From: Rheinheimera hassiensis
GTDB lineage: Bacteria; Pseudomonadota; Gammaproteobacteria; Enterobacterales; Alteromonadaceae
Reading direction: 5' to 3'
DNA: 64,000 nucleotides
Assembly: GCF_022436675.1 (NCBI RefSeq)
Contig: NZ_JAKUJZ010000001.1
Location: 372,001 to 436,000 of the forward strand
Shown here in pieces: positions 1 to 7,717 of this stretch. The position numbers and the translations under genes were made by a program. Position 1 is the stretch's first letter. Each line of letters opens with the position of its first letter. Under the pieces are notes generated by a model. The model was not told the DNA's origin. It was given only the letters and a program-made list of their open reading frames with translations, and made no database searches.

Positions 1-2
1 GT

Positions 3-113
3 GTTAATTTAAACAACGACAGCGTTCTGGCTTGGGAGCAGGCACAAGTTGCTGCAGTACAACCAGTGGCAGTTCCACAGTACCAACCAATTTATTTGGC
101 AAAAGCCGCTTAA
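3..113 (+). CDS. C-terminal fragment of an unidentified protein
   Basis: An open frame enters from the left edge and runs to a TAA at 111-113, giving 36 residues that end QPIYLAKAA. The tail is Ala/Gln/Pro rich. A strong rho-independent terminator follows 52 bases later, which supports a real gene end here. The fragment is too short to name. In E. coli the gene before glrK is purL, but this tail does not resemble the PurL C-terminus. Confidence 0.45.
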   Translation, partial: VNLNNDSVLAWEQAQVAAVQPVAVPQYQPIYLAKAA

Positions 114-165
114 CAGCCCGCTTTGCATGATGATCCCATGAGTTCAGCACTTGCTGAATGTTTGT

Positions 166-196
166 AAGGCCAGCACCCCACTGGCCTTTTTTTTTT
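166..196 (+). terminator. Rho-independent terminator before glrK
   Basis: The arms AAGGCCAG (166-173) and CTGGCCTT (181-188) pair perfectly around a 7-nt loop, and a run of ten T follows (187-196). It ends transcription of the gene entering from the left, so glrK at 247 needs its own promoter in the roughly 50 bases between. Confidence 0.9.
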
Positions 197-246
197 GCCG
201 CTAAAATAGGGTATGCTTAACAACCCTGTGAATAAGACAAACAATT

Positions 247-1665
247 ATGCGTTTTTCGATTCAGACCGCGTCTTTACGCCAGTTAGTGCTGCTGAGCTTT
301 TTCCTGGCCCTGATCCCCGTGGCGGTGCTGCTATGGCAAAGCCATAAAGCTCTAAGCGGTGTTAGCCAAAATGCCGTAGCTGAAGCCGAAACCTCGGTAG
401 CCAGCGTACGCCGGGCAGAGAATATGCAAAACCTGGTGGTAGATATAGAACGTGCTGTGCGCCAGCATGCCGTAGTCAAAACTGATGCGCTGGCCCGTGT
501 GGCGCGCACCCATCTGAACAGCTATCAGCAATTGCTGCGCCAGGTATGTGACAATGTCGGCCAGTCACAATTGTGCCAGCAGCAGCAACTTCAGCTAGAC
601 ATACTGTTGGATAACTTTACCGAGCTTAGCAGCACAGAGCTTGAACCACTGATGCAGCAGTTTCGTCAGCAACAGCAACAGCTTACGCAACAAATCTGGC
701 TGCTGCTGGAGCAAAACCTGCAACAACAACAACGCTTTGTGGTAGAAAGCCAGCAGCAACTGGCCTGGCAAACGGTAGCACTGGTGCTATTAACCCTGTT
801 GTTAGTGCTGTGGGCATCGGGCCGTATTACCGCACCGGTACGCAAACTGGATAAAATGATCCGCGCTATTGGCCAGCAACATCAGTTCCCTGATGAAAAA
901 TTTACCGGCCCGCGTGAGCTGGCCGAATTGGGTGAGCAACTGCGCTGGCTCAGCTCACGCCTGCAACAACTGGAAGCCTTACGGTTGATTTTACTGCGCC
1001 ATGCTTCGCATGAGTTAAAAACGCCGTTGTCTAGTATTCGTGAAGGTTGCGCTTTGCTAAGTGAGCAGTTAGTTGGGCCGCTGAACAAGCAACAACTGGA
1101 AGTGGTTGGCCTGCTAAACGGCAGTGCCGATCGGCTAAGCCAGTTAACCGAGCAACTGCTGGATTACAACCGCTTATTGCAACAAGCCAAACCCGAGCCC
1201 GACTGGCATTCGCCCCAGCAATTATTTACCGACTGTTTTAATGACCATGCGCTATCGTTGCAGCAACGCGGCCAGACTGTCGAACTCAGTTGCCAGCTAA
1301 GCGCAATTTATACCGATATTACGCTGTTCCGGCGTATACTCGACAATCTGATTAACAACGCGCAAGCGTATGGCAGCCAGGACAGCCCGGTGTGGGTAAA
1401 ATTGTATCAGCAGGAACATCAGCTGATTTTAGATGTCGCAAATAACGGCAATCCTATTCCGACATCATTAAGGGAAAAACTGTTTGAGCCATTTCAGCGC
1501 GGCACCACCCCCCGCTTTGACTCAGTACAGGGCTCTGGCCTGGGGCTGTCTATCGTTGCCGACTGCGCCCGCCTGCTAGGCGGTCACGCTGATATTGTTG
1601 ATGTAATTTATGCCGACGTCTGTATCCGGGTGCGGCTACCGCTATTAGAGGAAAAACTGGGATGA
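247..1665 (+). CDS. glrK: Sensor histidine kinase GlrK (QseE)-like
   Basis: Inner-membrane sensor kinase, 472 aa. A first membrane helix lies near residues 12-30, followed by a Gln-rich periplasmic segment (about 31-172) and a second helix near 173-190. Then come a HAMP-like linker, the phospho-acceptor motif HASHELKTP with His255, and an HATPase domain with an N-box (DNLINNAQAYG) and the GSGLGLSIV G-box near the C-terminus. The order kinase, lipoprotein, NtrC-type regulator with overlapping ends is the GlrK-QseG-GlrR arrangement of enterobacteria, where the system responds to envelope stress and controls small-RNA genes through sigma54. The stop overlaps the next start by 4 bases (ATGA), so translation is coupled. 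Function is inferred from family and order. The periplasmic sequence is diverged, so the signal is unknown. Confidence 0.88.
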   Translation: MRFSIQTASLRQLVLLSFFLALIPVAVLLWQSHKALSGVSQNAVAEAETSVASVRRAENMQNLVVDIERAVRQHAVVKTDALARVARTHLNSYQQLLRQVCDNVGQSQLCQQQQLQLDILLDNFTELSSTELEPLMQQFRQQQQQLTQQIWLLLEQNLQQQQRFVVESQQQLAWQTVALVLLTLLLVLWASGRITAPVRKLDKMIRAIGQQHQFPDEKFTGPRELAELGEQLRWLSSRLQQLEALRLILLRHASHELKTPLSSIREGCALLSEQLVGPLNKQQLEVVGLLNGSADRLSQLTEQLLDYNRLLQQAKPEPDWHSPQQLFTDCFNDHALSLQQRGQTVELSCQLSAIYTDITLFRRILDNLINNAQAYGSQDSPVWVKLYQQEHQLILDVANNGNPIPTSLREKLFEPFQRGTTPRFDSVQGSGLGLSIVADCARLLGGHADIVDVIYADVCIRVRLPLLEEKLG

Positions 1666-2270
1666 AAACTGGGTTAATTTTTGTGGCCATACTGGCACTT
1701 AGCGGCTGCCAGCTTGCACCACAACCGGTAGCGCCTGAACCGACGCCTGAACCGTTACTGGAAGCCGAACCCGAACAGGTAGTACTGCCCGAGCCTGAGC
1801 CGGTAAAAACGCCTTTGGCCATTGCCGACGACGCCGCCACCTTGCAGGCCTGGGTAAATTACCGCGCAGCCATGCTAAACCGCATTAATGAAGAACGCGA
1901 TTTACTTAACAGCGAAACGGCTCAGGATGATGTCTGGGTATTAAAGCGCACCATTTTACAACTACACCCCGATACGCCTTACCTTACCCGCTTGCGGGTG
2001 CAAATGCAGTCGGCTGATCAACTAGCCGCTTTGCCTGCGCCTTTGGCAGCGTTGTTAAGCTGGGATCTGGTGTTTAATCAAAAACTGCTCGAAGCCGAAT
2101 CAGCCGTAAGTGCCTTAACCCGGCTTAATGCGCAGCAGCACGATAATATTGAGCGGCTGCAAAAAACCAATAAAGAACTGCAGAAAAAAATTGATGCGCT
2201 AACTCAGATAGAAGCGCAGCTGAATCAGCCCACGCCGGTTAAAGAGGACGATAATGGCCAGCCCCAGTAA
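1662..2270 (+). CDS. qseG: QseG-like outer-membrane lipoprotein
   Basis: A 202-aa lipoprotein. A short signal peptide ends in the lipobox LSGC with Cys16. A Pro/Glu-rich linker follows (about 20-50, with repeated PEP units), then a helical domain and a C-terminal coiled coil (about 150-190, LQKTNKELQKKIDAL). It starts inside the last codons of glrK and its end overlaps glrR by 17 bases, so all three genes are translationally coupled. In E. coli, QseG sits in the outer membrane and activates the kinase partner. That role is inferred from position and architecture, since sequence similarity in this family is low. Confidence 0.75.
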   Translation: MKTGLIFVAILALSGCQLAPQPVAPEPTPEPLLEAEPEQVVLPEPEPVKTPLAIADDAATLQAWVNYRAAMLNRINEERDLLNSETAQDDVWVLKRTILQLHPDTPYLTRLRVQMQSADQLAALPAPLAALLSWDLVFNQKLLEAESAVSALTRLNAQQHDNIERLQKTNKELQKKIDALTQIEAQLNQPTPVKEDDNGQPQ

Positions 2271-3606
2271 GCCTAAGTTACTGCTTGTAGACGATGATCC
2301 TAGCTTACTGCGCTTATTAACCCTGCGCCTGGAAGGCGAAGGTTATCAGGTGATCAGCGCAGATTCAGCTGAAGCGGCTTTACCTCTGCTGATGAAAAAC
2401 AGCGTCGATGTAGTATTAAGCGATTTGCGGATGCCAGGCCTGGACGGTATGAGCCTGTTTGATGAAATTGCCAAACGTTACCCAGGCCTGCCGGTAGTGC
2501 TGATGACGGCACATGGCTCAATCCCGGAGGCTGTCGCTGCTACCCAGCGTGGTGTATTTGGTTTTTTAACCAAACCGCTTAACACCAATGAACTGCGTGA
2601 TATCTTGCAAAATGCGGTGCATCAGTCAGTACCTGAGCAAGCCGAATGGCGCGCCGAAATTATCACCCGCTCACGCCTGATGGAAGAGCTGTTGGAACAA
2701 AGCTACCGCGTGGCTCAGCGCGATGTCAGTGTGTTAATCACCGGTGCCAGCGGTACCGGTAAAGAGCTGCTGGCAAAAGCGATTCATAAAGCCAGCCCAC
2801 GCGCAGCCAAAACCTTTGTTGCTATTAACTGTGGTGCCCTGCCAGAGCATTTGCTGGAATCCGAATTATTTGGCCACACAAAAGGCGCTTTTACCGGTGC
2901 CGTTACAGAGCACGGCGGCCTGTTTCGTGAAGCTGATGGTGGCACCCTGTTTTTAGATGAAATTGGCGATATGCCGGTGTCGTTGCAGGTAAAACTGCTA
3001 CGGGCGTTACAAGAGCGGCAAATACGCCCGGTAGGCAGCAGTAAAACTATCCCAATCAACGTGCGGGTGCTGTCGGCAACTCACCGCGATTTACAGCAGG
3101 CGATGGGCGATGGCAGCTTTCGTGAAGACTTATACTACCGCTTAAACGTGGTTAACCTGCAACTGCCCAGCCTGGAGCAGCGGCCGGAAGATATTCCGCT
3201 GCTGGCGCGCCATGTGCTGCAGCAAAGTGTTGAACGCCATCAGGTAGATGTCACCCGTTTTTCTGATGATGCGCTGCAGCTGTTAGCCACCGCCAAATGG
3301 CCCGGTAATGTGCGCCAGCTGGTAAACGTGGTAGAGCAATGCGTCGCATTAACCCACAGCCCGGTTATTGGTGCGGCCCAGGTAGAGCAAGCGCTGTCGC
3401 ATGACAGCAGCTACTGGCCAACATTAACCGAAGCACGTGACCAGTTTGAGCGCCAGTACCTTATCCGCGTGCTGCAGATGACAGAAGGCAATGTTACCCG
3501 CGCTGCAGAATTGGCCGGGCGTAACCGTACCGACTTTTATAAATTACTGAAAAAACATGAACTCAGCGCCGCCCAGATCACTGAGCAAAGCGATGAAACT
3601 GAATAG
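2254..3606 (+). CDS. glrR: Sigma54-dependent response regulator GlrR (QseF)-like
   Basis: A 450-aa NtrC-family activator. The receiver domain (about 8-122) has the phosphorylatable Asp57 in SDLRMPG and conserved Lys107. The AAA+ domain has Walker A GASGTGKE (164-171) and the sigma54-contacting GAFTGA loop (211-216), so it should activate sigma54 RNA polymerase. A Fis-type helix-turn-helix lies near the C-terminus (GNVTRAAELAGRNRTDFYKLLKKH region). It is phosphorylated by the kinase encoded two genes upstream. Its start lies within the 3' end of qseG. In E. coli glnB follows glrR; here a DUF2288 gene does. Confidence 0.93.
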   Translation: MASPSKPKLLLVDDDPSLLRLLTLRLEGEGYQVISADSAEAALPLLMKNSVDVVLSDLRMPGLDGMSLFDEIAKRYPGLPVVLMTAHGSIPEAVAATQRGVFGFLTKPLNTNELRDILQNAVHQSVPEQAEWRAEIITRSRLMEELLEQSYRVAQRDVSVLITGASGTGKELLAKAIHKASPRAAKTFVAINCGALPEHLLESELFGHTKGAFTGAVTEHGGLFREADGGTLFLDEIGDMPVSLQVKLLRALQERQIRPVGSSKTIPINVRVLSATHRDLQQAMGDGSFREDLYYRLNVVNLQLPSLEQRPEDIPLLARHVLQQSVERHQVDVTRFSDDALQLLATAKWPGNVRQLVNVVEQCVALTHSPVIGAAQVEQALSHDSSYWPTLTEARDQFERQYLIRVLQMTEGNVTRAAELAGRNRTDFYKLLKKHELSAAQITEQSDETE

Positions 3607-3615
3607 CGAGCAGGT

Positions 3616-3972
3616 ATGACAGCAATAACGCCACCCGATGCTTATCTGGCTGACGAAGCAGAAAGCCCCGAGCTGATAAAAGCTAAAATTGTCAGTGAAA
3701 CGGCCCGGATTAACTGGCTGGAGCTGCAGAAATTTTACGCCGCGGGCGCTGTTATTACGGTGGCGTCTGAGCTGGATTTAGTCGAGGTAGCCTTTGCCTT
3801 TAGCCTGGACGATAAAGCCACGGTTGCTGACTTACTGGCAAAGGGTACCGTAGGGCGTACCAGCGAGCAGCAGGCACAACAGTGGTTTGATAACCAAACT
3901 GAGCTGTGGGCGGTGGTAATTTCGCCCTGGGTGCTGGTACAGCATAAACCATTGCAGCAAGAGCTGAATTAA
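3616..3972 (+). CDS. DUF2288 family protein
   Basis: A small soluble protein of 118 aa that begins 9 bases after the glrR stop, so it is probably the last gene of the glr operon. The hallmark stretch SETARINWLELQKFYAAG, then VITVASELDLVEVA, matches the DUF2288 family as I know it; no biochemical role is established. It has no signal peptide, no membrane segment and no cysteines. It ends in PWVLVQHKP, typical of the family. Confidence 0.8.
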   Translation: MTAITPPDAYLADEAESPELIKAKIVSETARINWLELQKFYAAGAVITVASELDLVEVAFAFSLDDKATVADLLAKGTVGRTSEQQAQQWFDNQTELWAVVISPWVLVQHKPLQQELN

Positions 3973-4016
3973 GCTTTGCTACACTTAGCACGGCATAAAC
4001 CTAAAACAGGCTTGTT

Positions 4017-4574
4017 ATGACTGATCTCTATAAAAAAAGCGGCAGTTCCCGCGTAACGCTGTCGCAGTTGATGCTGCCGTCGCATTCTAATTTCAGCGGT
4101 AAAATTCACGGTGGTTACCTGCTGTCGCTGATGGACCAGATTGCTTTTGCCTGCGGCTCAAAATTCAGTGGCCGTTATTGTGTGACTGCCTCGGTAGACA
4201 GAGTCGATTTTCTTAATCCGATTGAAGTAGGTGAGCTGGTAACGTTAAAAGCCTCAGTTATTTTTGTTGGTAACAGTTCAATGGTGGTGGGTATTCGCGT
4301 TGAAGCGCAGAATATTCAAACCAGTAAAGTAAAGCACTGTAATTCATCGTATTTCACCATGATAGCCAAAGATGAGCAGGGCAACAATGTGCGGGTACCC
4401 CGGCTGATTTTAACCAGCAAAGAAGAAGTGTTACGCTTTGTAAAAACCACTCAACGCTTGAAACTGCGGCACAGCTACGCCGAGTTGTGCGCCGATTTTG
4501 ACGGTGATATGCAACAGGCCATCGAGCAAATTACCGCCAATTATCAGGTGCAGGTGCAGCTAGCGAGCAACTAA
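4017..4574 (+). CDS. Acyl-CoA thioesterase, hotdog fold (YciA-like)
   Basis: A 185-aa hotdog-fold hydrolase. The motif NFSGKIHGGYLLSLMDQIAF holds the conserved N/G/HGG elements of YciA/BACH-type acyl-CoA hydrolases. It is followed by the typical VDRVDFLNPIEVGELVTLKASV strands. These enzymes release free CoA and fatty acid from acyl-CoA in the cytoplasm. The protein has about 50 extra residues at the C-terminus compared with YciA (helical, ending LASN). Substrate chain length cannot be read from sequence. It is separated from DUF2288 by 44 bases and ends next to a structured repeat. Confidence 0.85.
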   Translation: MTDLYKKSGSSRVTLSQLMLPSHSNFSGKIHGGYLLSLMDQIAFACGSKFSGRYCVTASVDRVDFLNPIEVGELVTLKASVIFVGNSSMVVGIRVEAQNIQTSKVKHCNSSYFTMIAKDEQGNNVRVPRLILTSKEEVLRFVKTTQRLKLRHSYAELCADFDGDMQQAIEQITANYQVQVQLASN

Positions 4575-4582
4575 AGCGAGAT

Positions 4583-4741
4583 CACGTTACCCTAAACCAA
4601 CCGTTGCAGGCCAGGATGCTGACAAATTCGCAAGGAGCGAATTTGAACAGCTCCGCTGGTCCGCTAGGATAAACTTCATGGATGAAGTTTATTATCGAGC
4701 CTACATGGACGTATTTACGGCGTGTTGGTGTGGGTAATGTG
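4583..4741 (+). repeat. Dispersed structured repeat, subtype C, copy 1
   Basis: About 159 bases, nearly identical to 56949-57106. It is closed by an outer stem (TTACCC 4587-4592 with GGGTAA 4732-4737) and ACCAAC with GTTGGT just inside. Internal hairpins are CAAATTCGC/GCGAATTTG and TAAACTTC/GAAGTTTA, the latter capped by CATGGATG (4678-4685). A 27-nt core, from GAGCCTA to TACGGCGT (4697-4723), is shared with subtype A repeats. It fills the gap between two convergent genes and could double as their terminator. Confidence 0.9.
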
Positions 4742-4752
4742 GCCTCGTAAGC

Positions 4753-6477
4753 TTAGTACCCTGCCGCCTGGCCGTCTTTACGTGATTCAGATGCCCCCAC
4801 CCAAACACCGTTGGCGTGATCACGCATAATGGCCTGATAACCGCCGTAGCCGCCTAAACCATAGCGTACATCATGGCCTTTTTTCATCAGCTCGCGGGCG
4901 GTTTCGTAAGGTATGCCACGTTCTACTTCAATGTAGCCGCCGTTTTGCAGATACATGTCGCTGCCATCGGTTGGCTCGGTGCTGCCCAGATGCTGCCAGC
5001 GTGCTGCGTCTCCGGCTTCTTGCAGGTTCATGCCGTAATCCACCATATTGATCAGGATCTGCACATGGCCCTGCGGCTGCATAGCGCCACCCATTACGCC
5101 AAAGCTAACCAGCGGTTTATTATCTTTAGTAATAAAAGCCGGGATAATGGTATTGAACGGTCGTTTGCCCGGCTGATAGGCATTGGCGTGTTTTTTATCC
5201 ATCGAAAACAGCTGGCCACGGTCCTGAAATACAAAGCCTAAGCCCGGCACCACTACGCCCGAGCCCATGCCGCGGTAATTACTTTGAATTAACGACACCA
5301 TATTGCCGTCTTTGTCGGCAGTGGTCATATAAATAGTATCGCCTTCATACAAATTCGGGTTACCGGCATCCACCCGCTTTGCGGCTTTGTCGCCAATCAG
5401 TTTGGCGCGCTCGCGGCCATATTCTGCTGAAATTAACGCTGCTACCGGCGCCTTATTAAAATCTTCATCAGCGTAGAATTTAGCTCTGTCTTCAAAGGCC
5501 AGTTTTTTCGCTTCAACCAGCAGATGCAAACTTTCCGGCGTGTTAAAACCGGCGGCTTTTAAATCGAAGTTTTTCAGAATTTGCAGCATCTGTAAGGCGG
5601 CTATGCCCTGGCCATTAGGCGGCAGTTCCCACAGGGTATAACCTTTGTAGTCTACACCCACCGGCTCTACCCAGCTTGAACGGTGATTGGCAAAATCAGC
5701 ATAACGCAGATAACCGCCATTGGCGCGCATAAAACGATCAATTTCTACCGCTATATCGCCTTTATAAAAGGCGTCACGGCCATCTTTCGCCAGCACTTTA
5801 AAGGTATTGGCCAGCGCCGGGTTTTTAAACATTTCGCCTTTGGCCGGCGCTTTACCGTTAATGGTAAAAGTGCCGCTGAAATCGCCCGGTTGCTGGCTTA
5901 ACACCGGCACACTGCGATCCCAGTAATACGCAATTAACTCGCTTACCGGAAAACCGTTTTCAGCATAACCGATAGCTGGCTGTAAAATTTCTGCCATTGG
6001 CATGCTGCCAAATTTCTGGTGCAGCTCAAACCAACCATCAACTGCGCCGGGAACGCTTATCGGCAACATGCCATGCGGCGGTAAGTCGGTGCGGTCAAGC
6101 TTTTGTAACTCATGCGCAAGCATTTCATAACTTAAACTCAGCGGCGAACGGCCTGAGGCGTTTAAACCATGTAACTTTTGTGTTTTGGCATCCCAAACAA
6201 TGGCGTATAAATCACCGCCGATGCCATTGCCGGTAGGCTCCATCAGCCCCAGTGCGGCATTGGCCGCAATGGCGGCGTCAATTGCATTGCCACCACGGCG
6301 CATAATATCCAGTGCAATTTGCGTTGCTAACGGCTGGCTGGTGGCCGCCATAACATTTGGGGCGATCACTTCAGAGCGACTGGCAAACTGGGCGCCGGTA
6401 ATGCGGTCGTAGCCCTGGGCATTACCGGCCAAAACCAGGCTTACGCCAACAGCCACACCGATTAACAAGCTTTTCAT
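4753..6477 (-). CDS. ggt: Gamma-glutamyltransferase
   Basis: Periplasmic gamma-glutamyltransferase/glutathione hydrolase of 574 aa. An N-terminal signal peptide (about 1-23) is followed by the large-subunit sequence GNAIDAAIAANAALGLMEPTGNGIGGD. The processing site lies in NLYEGDTIYMTTADKDGN: the Thr of GDT should become the N-terminal nucleophile of the small subunit after self-cleavage. The small subunit keeps the substrate-pocket sequence of the family (GVMGGAMQPQGHVQIL). It cleaves glutathione and other gamma-glutamyl compounds for amino-acid salvage. It stands alone on the minus strand. Its start is supported by the signal peptide, and a GGAGTG-type ribosome site lies just upstream. Confidence 0.95.
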   Translation of the reverse strand: MKSLLIGVAVGVSLVLAGNAQGYDRITGAQFASRSEVIAPNVMAATSQPLATQIALDIMRRGGNAIDAAIAANAALGLMEPTGNGIGGDLYAIVWDAKTQKLHGLNASGRSPLSLSYEMLAHELQKLDRTDLPPHGMLPISVPGAVDGWFELHQKFGSMPMAEILQPAIGYAENGFPVSELIAYYWDRSVPVLSQQPGDFSGTFTINGKAPAKGEMFKNPALANTFKVLAKDGRDAFYKGDIAVEIDRFMRANGGYLRYADFANHRSSWVEPVGVDYKGYTLWELPPNGQGIAALQMLQILKNFDLKAAGFNTPESLHLLVEAKKLAFEDRAKFYADEDFNKAPVAALISAEYGRERAKLIGDKAAKRVDAGNPNLYEGDTIYMTTADKDGNMVSLIQSNYRGMGSGVVVPGLGFVFQDRGQLFSMDKKHANAYQPGKRPFNTIIPAFITKDNKPLVSFGVMGGAMQPQGHVQILINMVDYGMNLQEAGDAARWQHLGSTEPTDGSDMYLQNGGYIEVERGIPYETARELMKKGHDVRYGLGGYGGYQAIMRDHANGVWVGASESRKDGQAAGY

Positions 6478-6570
6478 AGCACACTCCGCAAAATTATTAT
6501 TGTTCGACCTTACTCAGCCTGCGGCTACCATACCAGAGCTTTACGACCAGTGAAACGTAGCCTGCGATGT

Positions 6571-6966
6571 TTACGCTTTATACTGATGCTGGTTAAGCTG
6601 TTGTTTTTGCTCTGCACTAATAGCCACCGCTTTATTAGCTGCATAATCAAACTGCACCAATACTGCCGTACCCGACACCGTTTTTACACCATGCTGCCAG
6701 GCTTCCTGATACACATCAAAAGAGCTGCCGCCAATACGGCTGATGTAAGTGCGGATTTCAACATCAGCGCCGTAATGCGTTTGGGCATGGTAATCCAGCT
6801 TTACGCTGGCAATAATCAGCGGCCACTGACGTAAATTAAGCTCTGGTGTAAAAATTTTGAAAACATCTTGTCTTGCGCCTTCAAACCAGACCGCAAACAC
6901 AGTATTGTTGATATGCCCCAGCGCATCCGTGTCAGAGAAACGCGGAGAAATAATCTCTTGCCACAT
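6571..6966 (-). CDS. Acyl-CoA thioesterase, 4HBT/YbgC type
   Basis: A single-domain hotdog thioesterase of 131 aa. The active-site motif SDTDALGHINNTVFAVWFEGARQ matches the 4-hydroxybenzoyl-CoA thioesterase/YbgC family, with Asp as the catalytic acid. It probably hydrolyses short acyl-CoA or acyl-carrier substrates in the cytoplasm. It starts 12 bases from a divergent oxygenase gene, so the two promoters must overlap or lie within each other's coding region. The exact substrate is unknown. Confidence 0.83.
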   Translation of the reverse strand: MWQEIISPRFSDTDALGHINNTVFAVWFEGARQDVFKIFTPELNLRQWPLIIASVKLDYHAQTHYGADVEIRTYISRIGGSSFDVYQEAWQHGVKTVSGTAVLVQFDYAANKAVAISAEQKQQLNQHQYKA

Positions 6967-6978
6967 AAAGGTAACCCG

Positions 6979-7683
6979 ATGACCGATTTTATAGAGGTGT
7001 ACGATAATGCGTTAAGCTGCGAGTTTTGCCAACAGCTGATTAAGGTGTTTGACCAAAGCCCGCATACCACGGCTGGCCGCACCGGCGCCGGCGTTGATAC
7101 CAGCAAAAAAATCAGTACAGATTTATATCTGTATCAGTATGCCGAGTACCAGCCGCTACTAAAAGTAATCTGGGAAGCGACAACACGCTACGCCTGTGAA
7201 TATTTTAAAAAATACCACTTTGCCCTGATTGGCCCGATGGGTTTAACCATAGCGCACCCGAAAACCGGCCGGCCCACCGCCATTACGCATGACAATTTTG
7301 CCGAACTGGGTGAGGCCAAAACACTGGATTTTATGCGCGCGCTGTTTCGTCTGGGTAATATTCAGGCACAGAAGTATCAGGCTGGCATTGGCAATTACGG
7401 TTACTGGCACAGTGAAGTGTATCCCCAGCAAGGCAGTACCGAGCCATTACACCGTACCTTATTATTTATGTTTTATTTAAATGATGTGGCCGAGGGCGGC
7501 CAGACCGAGTTTTATTACCAGAACAGAAGTATTTCACCCAAAGCCGGCAGTATGGTAATAGCACCGGCGTACTTTACCCATACCCACCGCGGCTGTGTGC
7601 CGGTATCAAACGACAAGTACATTTTAACCAGTTGGATCCTGTTTAACAGCGCCGAGCAAATATACGGCCCGCCGCAGCGTTAA
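6979..7683 (+). CDS. 2-oxoglutarate/Fe(II)-dependent oxygenase, prolyl-4-hydroxylase-like
   Basis: I chose the start at 6979 (234 aa) because AAAGG lies just ahead of it and the family begins with a short IEVYDNALS strand; a longer frame from 6868 would run deep into the divergent gene. The jelly-roll core has the iron ligands HSE (His144, Glu146) and a distal histidine in THTHRG (His201 or His203), followed by a basic residue near KYILTSW for 2-oxoglutarate. It hydroxylates an unknown substrate in the cytoplasm. The family includes prolyl hydroxylases acting on proteins. There is no signal peptide. Confidence 0.78.
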   Translation: MTDFIEVYDNALSCEFCQQLIKVFDQSPHTTAGRTGAGVDTSKKISTDLYLYQYAEYQPLLKVIWEATTRYACEYFKKYHFALIGPMGLTIAHPKTGRPTAITHDNFAELGEAKTLDFMRALFRLGNIQAQKYQAGIGNYGYWHSEVYPQQGSTEPLHRTLLFMFYLNDVAEGGQTEFYYQNRSISPKAGSMVIAPAYFTHTHRGCVPVSNDKYILTSWILFNSAEQIYGPPQR

Positions 7684-7706
7684 AAAAAGCCCTTACGGGC
7701 TTTTTT
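7682..7706. terminator. Bidirectional terminator between oxygenase and TonB receptor genes
   Basis: AAAAAAGCCC (7683-7692) pairs with GGGCTTTTTT (7697-7706) across a TTAC loop. U-tracts form on both strands, so it can serve the two convergent genes. Confidence 0.92.
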
Positions 7707-7717
7707 ATTCAGCCGGT

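Noticed and set aside
4583..4741. Subtype C repeat considered as an insertion sequence
   Set aside because: It is too short for a transposase and has no frame with a transposase motif; at most it is non-autonomous.
6868..6978. Upstream extension of the oxygenase frame by 37 codons
   Set aside because: It would overlap the divergent thioesterase coding region and has no ribosome site; the ATG at 6979 does.
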